A stretch of DNA of 64,000 nucleotides from Chitinimonas koreensis (lineage in GTDB: Bacteria; Pseudomonadota; Gammaproteobacteria; Burkholderiales; Chitinimonadaceae), in assembly GCF_014353015.1 (NCBI RefSeq), contig NZ_CP060704.1:4861001-4925000 (forward strand). The letters are read 5' to 3'. The notes below the pieces were generated by a model. The model did not search any database and was not told where the DNA came from. It saw only the letters and a program-made list of their open reading frames with translations. Of this stretch, positions 24,445 to 32,562 are shown piece by piece. Made by a program: the position numbers and the translations under genes. The stretch's first letter is position 1, and each line of letters starts with the position of its first letter.

Positions 24445-27400
24445 TCAATGCCCCGCCGCCTCGTCCCACAGCCGGTCGTACAACGCCTCCAGATCGTCCA
24501 CGAAACCGGCCGTATCGAACAGCGGCGTGCTGCGCCGGTTGGCGGCCAGCTTCTGCTTCAGCGCCGCCAGCCGGGCTGGCGACTGCGCCAGCGCGATCGC
24601 CTCGCGCTTGTAGGCGTCCCAGTCCGCCATCACCAGCTCGGGCAGGCCGACCGCGTGCAGCAGGCTGGCCCCCACGCGCGAGGCGAAGGTCTCGCCGGCC
24701 ACGCTGAGCACCGGCACGCCGGCCCACAGCGCGTCGCTGGCGGTGGTGTGGGCGCCGTACCAGCGGGTGTCGAGGAACAGGTCGGCATGCGCATGCCGCG
24801 CCAGGTGGTCGGCCTTGGCGCGCTTGCCGGCGAACACCAGCCGGTCCGGGTCGATACCGCGCGCATCCATCTCGCGCCGCAGGTTGAGCCGCGCATCGGG
24901 ATAGCCGTCGATCAGCCACAGCACGCTGTCCGGCACCGCGGCGAGGATTTCCATCCACAGCCCGAACACGAAGGGGTCGAGCTTGTAGTGGGTGTTGAAG
25001 CAGCAGAACACGAAGGCGCCGTCGGGCAGGGCGCAGTCCTCGCGGCTCGGCGCGGCGGCGATCTCCTGGCCGTCGTCGTTGACCTGGTAGCAGTGCGGCA
25101 GCCAGCCGAGCTTCTCCTGGTAGTCGGCCTGCGCCGCCGGCGGCGTGACGATGCGGTCGGTGACCACCGCGTCGATGAAGTCGGCGCCCATGCTGCCCGG
25201 GTAGCCGAGCCAGGCCAGCTGCAGCGGCGCCGGCCGGTGGGCGAAGATCGCCGGCCGGCTGTCGCGGGTATAGCCCTTGAGGTCGACCAGCACGTCGATG
25301 CCGTCGGCGTGGATGCGCCGTGCGCACTCGGCCGGGCCGTAGGGGCCGAGCTCGACGAAGCGGTCGCAGTCGGCCGCGATGCGGGCGCGGTAGGCGCTGC
25401 CGTCGTCGGGGCCGAAGGAATAGGCCCAGACCTCGAAGCGCGCGCGGTCGTGGCGGCCGAACAGGCCACGCATCAGGTGAGCGGTGGCGTGGTTGTGGAA
25501 ATCGGCCGAAACGTAGCCGATGCGCAGCTGCGCCGGCCGCGGCCCGGCCTTGCGCGGCGGCAGCGGCACCACATCGCGCGCCAGCTGGCGCGCATGGCGC
25601 TGGGCGATGCGCAACTGCTCGGCCTCGCTGATCGGGCACGGGAAGGACAGGAAGGGGAACGGCGGCGGCGCGGTAGCGCTGTCGTCCAGCGCCAGCGCCG
25701 GTTCGACCACCGTCTCGCGCAGCCGCTCGAAGCCCTGCCAGTCGCACAGCTTCTGCGCCACGTGCAGCGCATCGACGCGGCTGGCGATGTCGTCGGGGAA
25801 GCGCCGCAGGATCTCGGCATAGCTGCGCCGCGCGGCTTCGAGGTCGTTGCGCAGCTGCGCCACGCCGGCCAGGTTGATCCAGGCGGCGTGGTAGTCGGGC
25901 TGGCGCGCCAGCGCCTCGCGGTACTGCAGCTCGGCCTCGTCGAGCCGGCCCAGCTGCTGCAGGCCCAGCGCCAGGTTGTAGCGCGCGCGCACGTGGTCGG
26001 GCTGGTCGACCAGCAGCGCCTGGTCGTTGTCGATCGCATCGCGGTAGCGCTCGAGCTTGTGCAGCACCACGCCGCGGTTGTAGCGCGCCTCGGCCAGCTT
26101 GGGCGCGGCGGCCAGCGCGGCGTCGAAATCGGCCAGCGCCGGACCGGGCCGGCCGGCCTCGGTATGCAGCTTGCCGCGCGCATTGAGCAGACCGGCCTCG
26201 GCCGGCCAGCGCCGCAGCGCCTGCTCGGCCGCCGCCAGCGCGTCCGCGGCGCGGCCCTCACCGTCGAGCGCGTTGACCAGGCCCACCCACGGCAAGGTCC
26301 AGTCGGCACGCAGGGCGATGGCGGCGCGGTAGGCGGTCTCGGCCTCGGCGTGGCGGCCGAGGTCGACCAGCAGGTTGCCGAGGTTGTTGTGCAGCTCGGG
26401 ATTGCCCGGCAGCAGCGCCTCTGCGCGGCGGTAGGCCTCGAGCGCCGCCTCGGCGCGGCCTGCGGCGCGGCGCACCACGCCGAGCACCATCCAGCCCATG
26501 CCCTCGGCGGGCCGGTCGGCGGTCACCGCCTCGGCCTGCGCCAGCGCCTCGCGGTGGCGGCCCTGGCGCGAAGCCAGCAGCGCCTGGTTGATGCGCTCGA
26601 CCGTGGCGGCGTCGGGGCCGGGCGCGACGGCCGGCGCGGGCCGCGCCGCCGCCGCCGCCGGCGTCGCCCCGCCCGCCAGCGCGCGCAGGTCGGCCGCCAG
26701 CCGCGCCACCACGCCGGCCCAGTCGCCGGCCTCGGCCTGGCGGTAGAGCTTGAGCGAGGGGTACCAGGGGCTGTCGGTCCGCTCCATCAGCCAGCGCCAG
26801 TCGGGCACTTTCGGCAGCACGATCCAGCCGGGCCGGCCGAGCGCGCCGGCCAGGTGGGCCGTGGCGGTGTCGGAGCTGACGACCAGGTCGAGCGCACTCA
26901 TCAGCGCAGCGGTGTCGGCCAGGTCGCGCGCCTCGGCGGCCAGGTCGAGCACGTTGGGCGGCAGCGCCAGGCCTTCGAGGTCGCGGCGGCCGTCGCCGTG
27001 CTGCAGGATCACGAAGGTGACGCCGGGCAGGTCGAACAGCGGCAGCAGCGGCGCCAGCCGCGGCGAGCGGATCTTGTCGTTGCGCACGCGCGGATTGCCG
27101 GCCCAGACCAGGCCGACGCGCAGGCCCTGGCGCGGCAGCCGCGCCGACCAGTAGCCGGCGCGCGCCGCGTTGGCCGGCAGGTAGCCGGCCTCGGTGCCGA
27201 GGCCGTCGAGCGTCAGGCCGAGCTTGAGCGGCAGGCTCATCAGCGCGACGTGGCAGTCGTAGGGCGGGATCGGCTCGCCCTGCACCAGCAGCGCAGCCAC
27301 GGCGGGCAGCTCGCGCACCAGCGGCAGCAGGTCGGCCTGCACTTCGAGCATGACGCGGCCGCCGCGCCGCGCCAGCTCGGGCAGGAAGCGCAGGCACTGG

Positions 27401-28029
27401 ATCGCGTCGCCCAGGCCCTGCTCGGCGTGGACGAACACCGTGCGGCCGTCGAGCGCGCCGCCGTCCCACTCGGGGCCGGGCAGCGCGCGCGGCTCGGGCT
27501 GGCGGCGGCGCCAGCGCCATTCGTATTCCTGCAGGCCGCTGCGGTAATTGCCCTGGTGCAGTAGCGCCAGCGCGTAGTCCCAGTGCGCGTCGGCGTTGTC
27601 GGGCGCCAGCGCGACCGCCTGCGCCAGCGTGTCGGCGGCCTCGTCGATGCGGCCGACCGCGTGCAGCGCGCCGCCGAGGTTGGCCAGCGTCTGCGCCGCC
27701 GCCGGCTGCAGCTTCAATGCCTCGCGGTAGAGCGGGATCGCCTCCTCGTTGCGGTCGAGATCCTTCAGCGCATTGGCCAGGTTGTTGTAAGCGTCGGGCT
27801 GGCGCGCGTCGAGCGTCAGCGCATGCCGGTAGGCGGCGATGGCGGCCTCGGCGTCGCCGCGGCGGCGCGCGGCCATGCCGCGCAGGATCCAGGCCTCGGC
27901 GCGTTCACCGGCCTGGCGCGCCAGCCGCTCGGCCTCGTCGGCCCGGCCGGCCTGCCAGGCGGCGATCGCCTGCCTCAGTGTTTCGTCTTGCCGCACGCAC
28001 ATCTCCGTTCTAGCCATCGAAATCGGCAT
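24445..28029 (-). CDS. TPR / GT9-like / TPR / GT41 (OGT-like) multidomain glycosyltransferase
   Basis: 1194 residues. Residues about 15-165 are TPR repeats (DAYNNLANALKDLDRNEEAI). About 190-430 is a heptosyltransferase/GT9-like domain (VFVHAEQGLGDAIQCLRFLP, VGLVWAGNPR, DLVVSSDTATAHLAGALGRP). About 470-745 is a second TPR array. About 825-1190 is a GT41 domain resembling eukaryotic O-GlcNAc transferase: VSADFHNHATAHLM, AWLGYPGSMGADFID, CCFNTHYKLDP (Lys aligned with the UDP-binding Lys of human OGT) and DTRWYGAHTTASDALWAGVP followed by GETFASRVGASLL. GT41 enzymes add a single sugar to Ser/Thr of proteins held in the TPR groove. The start is uncertain: ATGs at 28029, 28017 and 28002 are all possible. 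It probably glycosylates the giant repeat protein encoded upstream. Confidence 0.9.
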   Translation of the reverse strand: MPISMARTEMCVRQDETLRQAIAAWQAGRADEAERLARQAGERAEAWILRGMAARRRGDAEAAIAAYRHALTLDARQPDAYNNLANALKDLDRNEEAIPLYREALKLQPAAAQTLANLGGALHAVGRIDEAADTLAQAVALAPDNADAHWDYALALLHQGNYRSGLQEYEWRWRRRQPEPRALPGPEWDGGALDGRTVFVHAEQGLGDAIQCLRFLPELARRGGRVMLEVQADLLPLVRELPAVAALLVQGEPIPPYDCHVALMSLPLKLGLTLDGLGTEAGYLPANAARAGYWSARLPRQGLRVGLVWAGNPRVRNDKIRSPRLAPLLPLFDLPGVTFVILQHGDGRRDLEGLALPPNVLDLAAEARDLADTAALMSALDLVVSSDTATAHLAGALGRPGWIVLPKVPDWRWLMERTDSPWYPSLKLYRQAEAGDWAGVVARLAADLRALAGGATPAAAAARPAPAVAPGPDAATVERINQALLASRQGRHREALAQAEAVTADRPAEGMGWMVLGVVRRAAGRAEAALEAYRRAEALLPGNPELHNNLGNLLVDLGRHAEAETAYRAAIALRADWTLPWVGLVNALDGEGRAADALAAAEQALRRWPAEAGLLNARGKLHTEAGRPGPALADFDAALAAAPKLAEARYNRGVVLHKLERYRDAIDNDQALLVDQPDHVRARYNLALGLQQLGRLDEAELQYREALARQPDYHAAWINLAGVAQLRNDLEAARRSYAEILRRFPDDIASRVDALHVAQKLCDWQGFERLRETVVEPALALDDSATAPPPFPFLSFPCPISEAEQLRIAQRHARQLARDVVPLPPRKAGPRPAQLRIGYVSADFHNHATAHLMRGLFGRHDRARFEVWAYSFGPDDGSAYRARIAADCDRFVELGPYGPAECARRIHADGIDVLVDLKGYTRDSRPAIFAHRPAPLQLAWLGYPGSMGADFIDAVVTDRIVTPPAAQADYQEKLGWLPHCYQVNDDGQEIAAAPSREDCALPDGAFVFCCFNTHYKLDPFVFGLWMEILAAVPDSVLWLIDGYPDARLNLRREMDARGIDPDRLVFAGKRAKADHLARHAHADLFLDTRWYGAHTTASDALWAGVPVLSVAGETFASRVGASLLHAVGLPELVMADWDAYKREAIALAQSPARLAALKQKLAANRRSTPLFDTAGFVDDLEALYDRLWDEAAGH

Positions 28030-28034
28030 CCTGT

Positions 28035-28111
28035 TTCACCGCGGAGGACACCGGGGACGCGGAGGAAAGGACAACCCATCGCTCCGCGTCCTCGGCGTCC
28101 TCTGCGGTGAA
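28035..28111. repeat. Dispersed palindromic repeat, family D (CCGCGGAGGAC type)
   Basis: ttcaccgcggaggacaccgg ... ctcggcgtcctctgcggtga: long inverted repeat between the two TPR-GT41 genes. Copies at 51307 and 60686. Confidence 0.8.
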
Positions 28112-28129
28112 GATTTTCATCCGGCCGCA

Positions 28130-31100
28130 TCAAGCCGCCGTCTCGTCCCACAGCCGGTCGTACAGCGCCTCCAGGTCGCGCACGAAGCCGGCGGTGTCGA
28201 ACAGCGGCGTGGTCGTGCGGTTGGCCACCAGCTTGGCCTTCAGCGCCGCCAGCCGGGCGGGCGACTGCGCCAGTGCGATCGCTTCGTCGCGGTACGCCCG
28301 CCAGTCCGCCATCACCAGCTCGGGCAGGCCGATGGCGTGCAAGAGGCTGGCGCCGACGCGCGAGGCGAAGGTCTCGCCGGCCACGCTGAGCACCGGCACG
28401 CCGGCCCACAGCGCGTCGCTGGCGGTGGTATGGGCGCCGTACCAGCGGGTGTCGAGGAACAGGTCGGCGTGCACGTGGCGTGCCAGGTGCTCGGGCTTCA
28501 TCAGCTTGCCGGCGAACACCAGCCGCGCCGGATCGATGCCGCGCGCCGCGGCCTCGCGCCGCAGGTTCTGCCGCGCCTCGGGATAGCCCTCGATCAGCCA
28601 CAGCACGCTGCCCGGCACCGCGGCCAGGATCTCCAGCCAGACGGCGAAGGTCGCCGGGTCGAGCTTGTAGTGCGCATTGAAGCAGCAGAACACGAAGGCG
28701 CCGGCGGGCAGGCCGCAGTCTTCGCGGCTCGGCGCGGCAGCGATCTCCTGCTCGTCGTCGTTGACCTGGTAGCAGTGCGGCAGCCAGCCGAGCTTTTCCT
28801 GGTAATCGGCCTGTGCGGCCGGCGGCGTGACCACCGGGTCGACCACCGCGGCGTCGATGAAGTCCGCCCCCATGCTGCCCGGGTAGCCGAGCCAGGCCAG
28901 CTGCAGCGGCGCCGGCCGGTAGGCGAAGATCGCCGGCCGGCTGGCGCCGGTATAGCCCTTGAGATCGACCAGCACGTCGATGCCGTCGGCGCGGATGCGG
29001 CGTGCGCACTCGGCCGGGCCGTAGGGGCCGAGCTCGACGAAATGGTCGCAGTCGGCCGCGATGCGGGCGCGGTAGGCGCTGCCGTCGTCGGGGCCGAACG
29101 AGTAGGCCGACACCTCGAAGCGCGTGCGATCGTGGCGGCCGAACAGGCCGCGCATCAGGTGGGCGGTGGCATGGTTGTGGAAATCGGCCGAGACGTAGCC
29201 GACCTTGAGCCGCGCCGGCCGCGGCCCGATCGCGCGCGGCGGCAGCGGCTCGATGTCGCGCGTCAGCTGGCGGGCGAAGCGCTGGGCGATGCGCAGCTGC
29301 TCGGCCTCGCTGATCGGGCACGGGAAGGACAGGAAGGGGAACGGCGGCGGCGCGGCGGCCTCGCCGGCCAATGCCAGCGTCGGCTCGACCACCGTCGCGC
29401 GCAGCGCGTCGAAGCCCTGCCAGTCGCACAGCTTCTGGGCGACGTGGACCTGGTGCACCCGGGTCGGCAGGTCGTCGGGCCGCTGCGCCAGCGCGATGCG
29501 GTATTCGGCCAGCGCCTCGCCGTAGCGGTTGGCCAGGTTGTGCAGGTTGCCGATATTGGCGTGCAGCACCGGATCGGCCTCGCCGCGCCGCTCGGCCTCG
29601 CGGTAGCAGGCCATCGCCTCGTCGTAGCGGCCCAGTCCGTGCAGCAGCGCGCCGAGGTTGGCATGCAGCGAGGCCAGCTCGGGCTTGAGCGCGATCGCCG
29701 CGCGCAGCGCCGCCATGGCGGCATCGCTCTCGCCGCGGCGGTTCTCGCAGTCGGCCAGGTTGGCCCAGGCCTCGCCGTGGTCGGGGAAGCGCGCCAGCTC
29801 GTCGCGGAAGGCCTCGGCCGCCTCAGCCAACCTGCCCTGGCCGCGCAGCAGCAGGCCGAGGTTGCGCGCCGCGTTGCGCAGGCCGGGATCGAGCGCGCGG
29901 GCGCGGCGGTATTGCGCCTCGGCTTCCGCCGCCGCCTCGCCGCTGCCGACCAGCGCATTGGCCAGGTTGAGCGCGGCCGCCGCCGAGTCCGGCGCCAGCG
30001 CGACCGCGCGGCGGCCGGCGGCGACCGCCTCGGCCGGGCACCCCAGCTTGTGCAGGCTGTTGGCCAGCCCGCTCCAGCCGGCCGCGCTGTCGGGCCGCAA
30101 GGCCAGCAGCGATTGGTATGCCGCGCGGGCGGCGTCCTCGTCGCCGCGCTCGCTGTAGAGGTTGGCCAGGTTGTGGTAGGCGTCGGCATAGTCGGGCGTC
30201 AAGGCCAGCGCCGCGCGGTAATCGGCCTCGGCCGCCTCGTCGCGGCCCAGCCGGCGGCGCGCCACGCCGCGCAGGGTATGGCCATCGGCGCGCGGCTGCA
30301 GCGCCAGCGCGCGGCTGGCCGAAGCCTCGGCCGCCTCGGGCCGGCCGGCCTGCAGCGATTCGGCCGCCCGCTGCAGCAGCGCGGCGGCCTGCGCCGCCGG
30401 ATCGCGCTCGCCGAGGTATTGCCGCCACATCTGCCGCAGCGCCGCCTGCCAGTTGCGGGCGAAGCGCGCGCCGTCGAGCAGCGGCGAAGCCTGCATGCGC
30501 GCGCGCAGCCCGCCGCGCAGCGCCGCCAGCCGCACCGAATCGCCGGCCAGCCGCGCCACCAGCGCGAGGTAGGACTCGGCGTCGGGCACGATGGTCTCGG
30601 TCAGCCCGGCCGCGGTCAGGTGGCTGACGCTGTGGCGCGCGGCGAAGCGGTCGCCGCCGAGCGTGACCACCGGCACGCCCATCCACAGCGCCTCCAGCGT
30701 GGTCAGGCCGCCCGAGTAGGGGAAAGGGTCGAGCGCCAGGTCGATCTCGTTGTAGCGCGCCAAGAGCTGCGGATGGGCGATGCGGCCCTCGAAGCGCACG
30801 CGCTCGGCCACGCCCTCGGCCTCGAACAGCTGGCGGTAGCGCATCGCCACGCCGGGCTCGTCGAGCTGGCGGGTGACCAGCAGCAGTTGCGCATCGGGCA
30901 GCCGCCGCAGCAGCTCGCCCCATAGCGCGACCACCTCGGGCGTGACCTTGACCAGGTTGTTGAAGCAGCCGAGCGTGATATGGCCGCGGGCCAGCATCGG
31001 CAACGGCCCGACCGCCGGCGCGTAATCGGGCGGCGCGTAGCCGACGTAGCAGTCGGGCAGCCGCGCGATGCGCTCGCGGTAGTCGTCCTCGCAGCCGGGC

Positions 31101-32260
31101 GGCGTCTCGCGCGGGTCGGAGATCAGGTAGTCCATCGCGGCGAGGCCGGTGGTGCCGACATAGCCGGCCCAGGTCGCCTGGATCGGCGCCGGCTTCATGG
31201 CGAAGACGGTCAGCCGGTTGCCGGCGGTGTGGCCGGCCAGGTCGATCAGGATGTCGATCGCGTCGGCGCGGATCTGGGCGTCGAGCGCCTCGTCGTCGAT
31301 GCGGCGGGCGTCGCGCCACTGGGCGACGCGCGCGCGCAGCCAGTCGGTCAGCGCGTCCTCGCGGCCGGTGGTCGAGTAGCAGGTCAGCGCCACCTCGGCC
31401 GGGTCCAGGCTTTCCAGCATCGATTGCAGGAAGAAGCCGACCGGGTGGCGGCAGAAGTCGCCCGACACCAGGCCGATGCGCAGGCAGCGCTCGGGCCGGC
31501 GGTCGGCCGGCTCGGGCGCCGGCCTGGCCCGCTTGCGGCCGTGCAGCGCGTCCCAGGCCAGGTGCTCGCGCAGGAGGCTCGCGCGGTTCTGCCGCGGGTC
31601 GACCTGCAGCGTGAACAGCAGGTTGCTGTGGGCGCGGTGGAAATCGGGCTGCAGCGCAATCGCCTTGCGGTAGGCGATCGCCGCCTCGGCCGGGTGGCAG
31701 TAGTCGCGCAGCGCGTTGCCGAGGTTGTAGTAGGCGTCGGCGTAGTCGGGCTTGAGCGCCAGCGCGCGCTGGTAGGCGACGATGGCCTTCTCGAGCCGGT
31801 AGAGGTCGTACAGCGTGTTGCCCAGCGTCAGGTAGGCGTCGGGAAAGTCGGGCTCGCGCTCGATCAGCGGCCGCAGCACCGCCAGCGCCTCCTCGGGTTG
31901 CTCGGATACCCGCAGCGATTCGGCCAGGCTGTTCTCGGCCTCGCGCCAGTGGGGCCGCAGCGCCAGCGCGGCGCGGTAGGCCGCCGCGGCGCCGGCCGGG
32001 TCGCCCTGGCGCAGCAGCAGGTTGCCCAGATTGACGTGCGCATCGGCGTAATCGGGCGCCAGCTCGATCGCACGGCGGTAGCAGCGCACCGCCTCGCCGC
32101 TGTCGCCGTCGGCGCGGCGCACCACGCCGAGCAGCGTCCAGCCGTCGGCGCGGGCCGGCTCGGCGCGCAGCGCGGCCTCGCACAATGCGGCCGCCGCGGC
32201 GTAGTCGCGCGCCATATAAGCGGCATGCGCCGCCACGAAGCCGTCCGCCTCGCCCACCAT
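28130..32260 (-). CDS. Dual GT41 protein: TPR-GT41-TPR-GT41
   Basis: 1376 residues containing two complete TPR plus glycosyltransferase units. TPR 1 (about 5-215) includes DAYYNLGNALRDYCHPAEAA. GT41 domain 1 (about 260-600) has LRIGLVSGDFCRHPVGFFLQ, DILIDLAGHTAGNRL, GYVGTTGLAAMDYLISDPR, CFNNLVKVTPE and LDPFPYSGGLTTLEALWMGV, the SPINDLY-like form common in bacteria. TPR 2 covers about 625-960. GT41 domain 2 (about 1010-1370) has VGYVSADFHNHATAHLMRG, CCFNAHYKLDP and GAHTTASDALWAGVPVL and is nearly a copy of the C-terminal domain of the gene at 24445. Two distinct catalytic heads on one chain could act on different residues or with different sugars. It lies 302 bp after the giant gene; a terminator separates them. 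Confidence 0.92.
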   Translation of the reverse strand: MVGEADGFVAAHAAYMARDYAAAAALCEAALRAEPARADGWTLLGVVRRADGDSGEAVRCYRRAIELAPDYADAHVNLGNLLLRQGDPAGAAAAYRAALALRPHWREAENSLAESLRVSEQPEEALAVLRPLIEREPDFPDAYLTLGNTLYDLYRLEKAIVAYQRALALKPDYADAYYNLGNALRDYCHPAEAAIAYRKAIALQPDFHRAHSNLLFTLQVDPRQNRASLLREHLAWDALHGRKRARPAPEPADRRPERCLRIGLVSGDFCRHPVGFFLQSMLESLDPAEVALTCYSTTGREDALTDWLRARVAQWRDARRIDDEALDAQIRADAIDILIDLAGHTAGNRLTVFAMKPAPIQATWAGYVGTTGLAAMDYLISDPRETPPGCEDDYRERIARLPDCYVGYAPPDYAPAVGPLPMLARGHITLGCFNNLVKVTPEVVALWGELLRRLPDAQLLLVTRQLDEPGVAMRYRQLFEAEGVAERVRFEGRIAHPQLLARYNEIDLALDPFPYSGGLTTLEALWMGVPVVTLGGDRFAARHSVSHLTAAGLTETIVPDAESYLALVARLAGDSVRLAALRGGLRARMQASPLLDGARFARNWQAALRQMWRQYLGERDPAAQAAALLQRAAESLQAGRPEAAEASASRALALQPRADGHTLRGVARRRLGRDEAAEADYRAALALTPDYADAYHNLANLYSERGDEDAARAAYQSLLALRPDSAAGWSGLANSLHKLGCPAEAVAAGRRAVALAPDSAAAALNLANALVGSGEAAAEAEAQYRRARALDPGLRNAARNLGLLLRGQGRLAEAAEAFRDELARFPDHGEAWANLADCENRRGESDAAMAALRAAIALKPELASLHANLGALLHGLGRYDEAMACYREAERRGEADPVLHANIGNLHNLANRYGEALAEYRIALAQRPDDLPTRVHQVHVAQKLCDWQGFDALRATVVEPTLALAGEAAAPPPFPFLSFPCPISEAEQLRIAQRFARQLTRDIEPLPPRAIGPRPARLKVGYVSADFHNHATAHLMRGLFGRHDRTRFEVSAYSFGPDDGSAYRARIAADCDHFVELGPYGPAECARRIRADGIDVLVDLKGYTGASRPAIFAYRPAPLQLAWLGYPGSMGADFIDAAVVDPVVTPPAAQADYQEKLGWLPHCYQVNDDEQEIAAAPSREDCGLPAGAFVFCCFNAHYKLDPATFAVWLEILAAVPGSVLWLIEGYPEARQNLRREAAARGIDPARLVFAGKLMKPEHLARHVHADLFLDTRWYGAHTTASDALWAGVPVLSVAGETFASRVGASLLHAIGLPELVMADWRAYRDEAIALAQSPARLAALKAKLVANRTTTPLFDTAGFVRDLEALYDRLWDETAA

Positions 32261-32327
32261 GTCTGCCCCGCTCCCTCATTCTGATTTCATCGCCCGAGCC
32301 ATGCCGGCGCCGCGGTTCCAGGTCGCG

Positions 32328-32394
32328 CAGGTCGGGATGGACTCCCGACGGCGATCTCGAATCCGGTCGCTGCCGGGAATCCATCCCGAGCTAC
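32328..32394. repeat. Dispersed palindromic repeat, family B
   Basis: caggtcgggatggactcccg ... cgggaatccatcccgagcta; inverted pair upstream of the dual GT41 gene. Confidence 0.7.
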
Positions 32395-32416
32395 GAACTC
32401 GTGCTTTCGCCGGCAT

Positions 32417-32446
32417 GAAAAAGGCACACCCTCGCGGGTGTGCCTT
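32417..32446 (-). terminator. Rho-independent terminator of the giant repeat gene
   Basis: On the minus strand a perfect 10-bp stem (aaggcacacc/ggtgtgcctt, 32421-32430 with 32437-32446) and 6-nt loop are followed by five T (32418-32422 read as A on the plus strand). It lies 117 bp after the stop codon at 32563. Confidence 0.9.
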
Positions 32447-32562
32447 AGCTTAGCCAAGCGCTCCGTCCGTCGCCAGCGCGGCGCGGATGCCGCCGTCCTC
32501 TTCGCTTCCCGACTCCCCGCGCCGCCCGATGAGCCGGGCGGCGCGAGTCTGCGACGACTGGA

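Noticed and set aside
24448..27564. Plus-strand frame of 1,038 codons opposite the GT41 gene
   Set aside because: Typical high-GC antisense shadow; the minus strand encodes clear TPR and GT domains.
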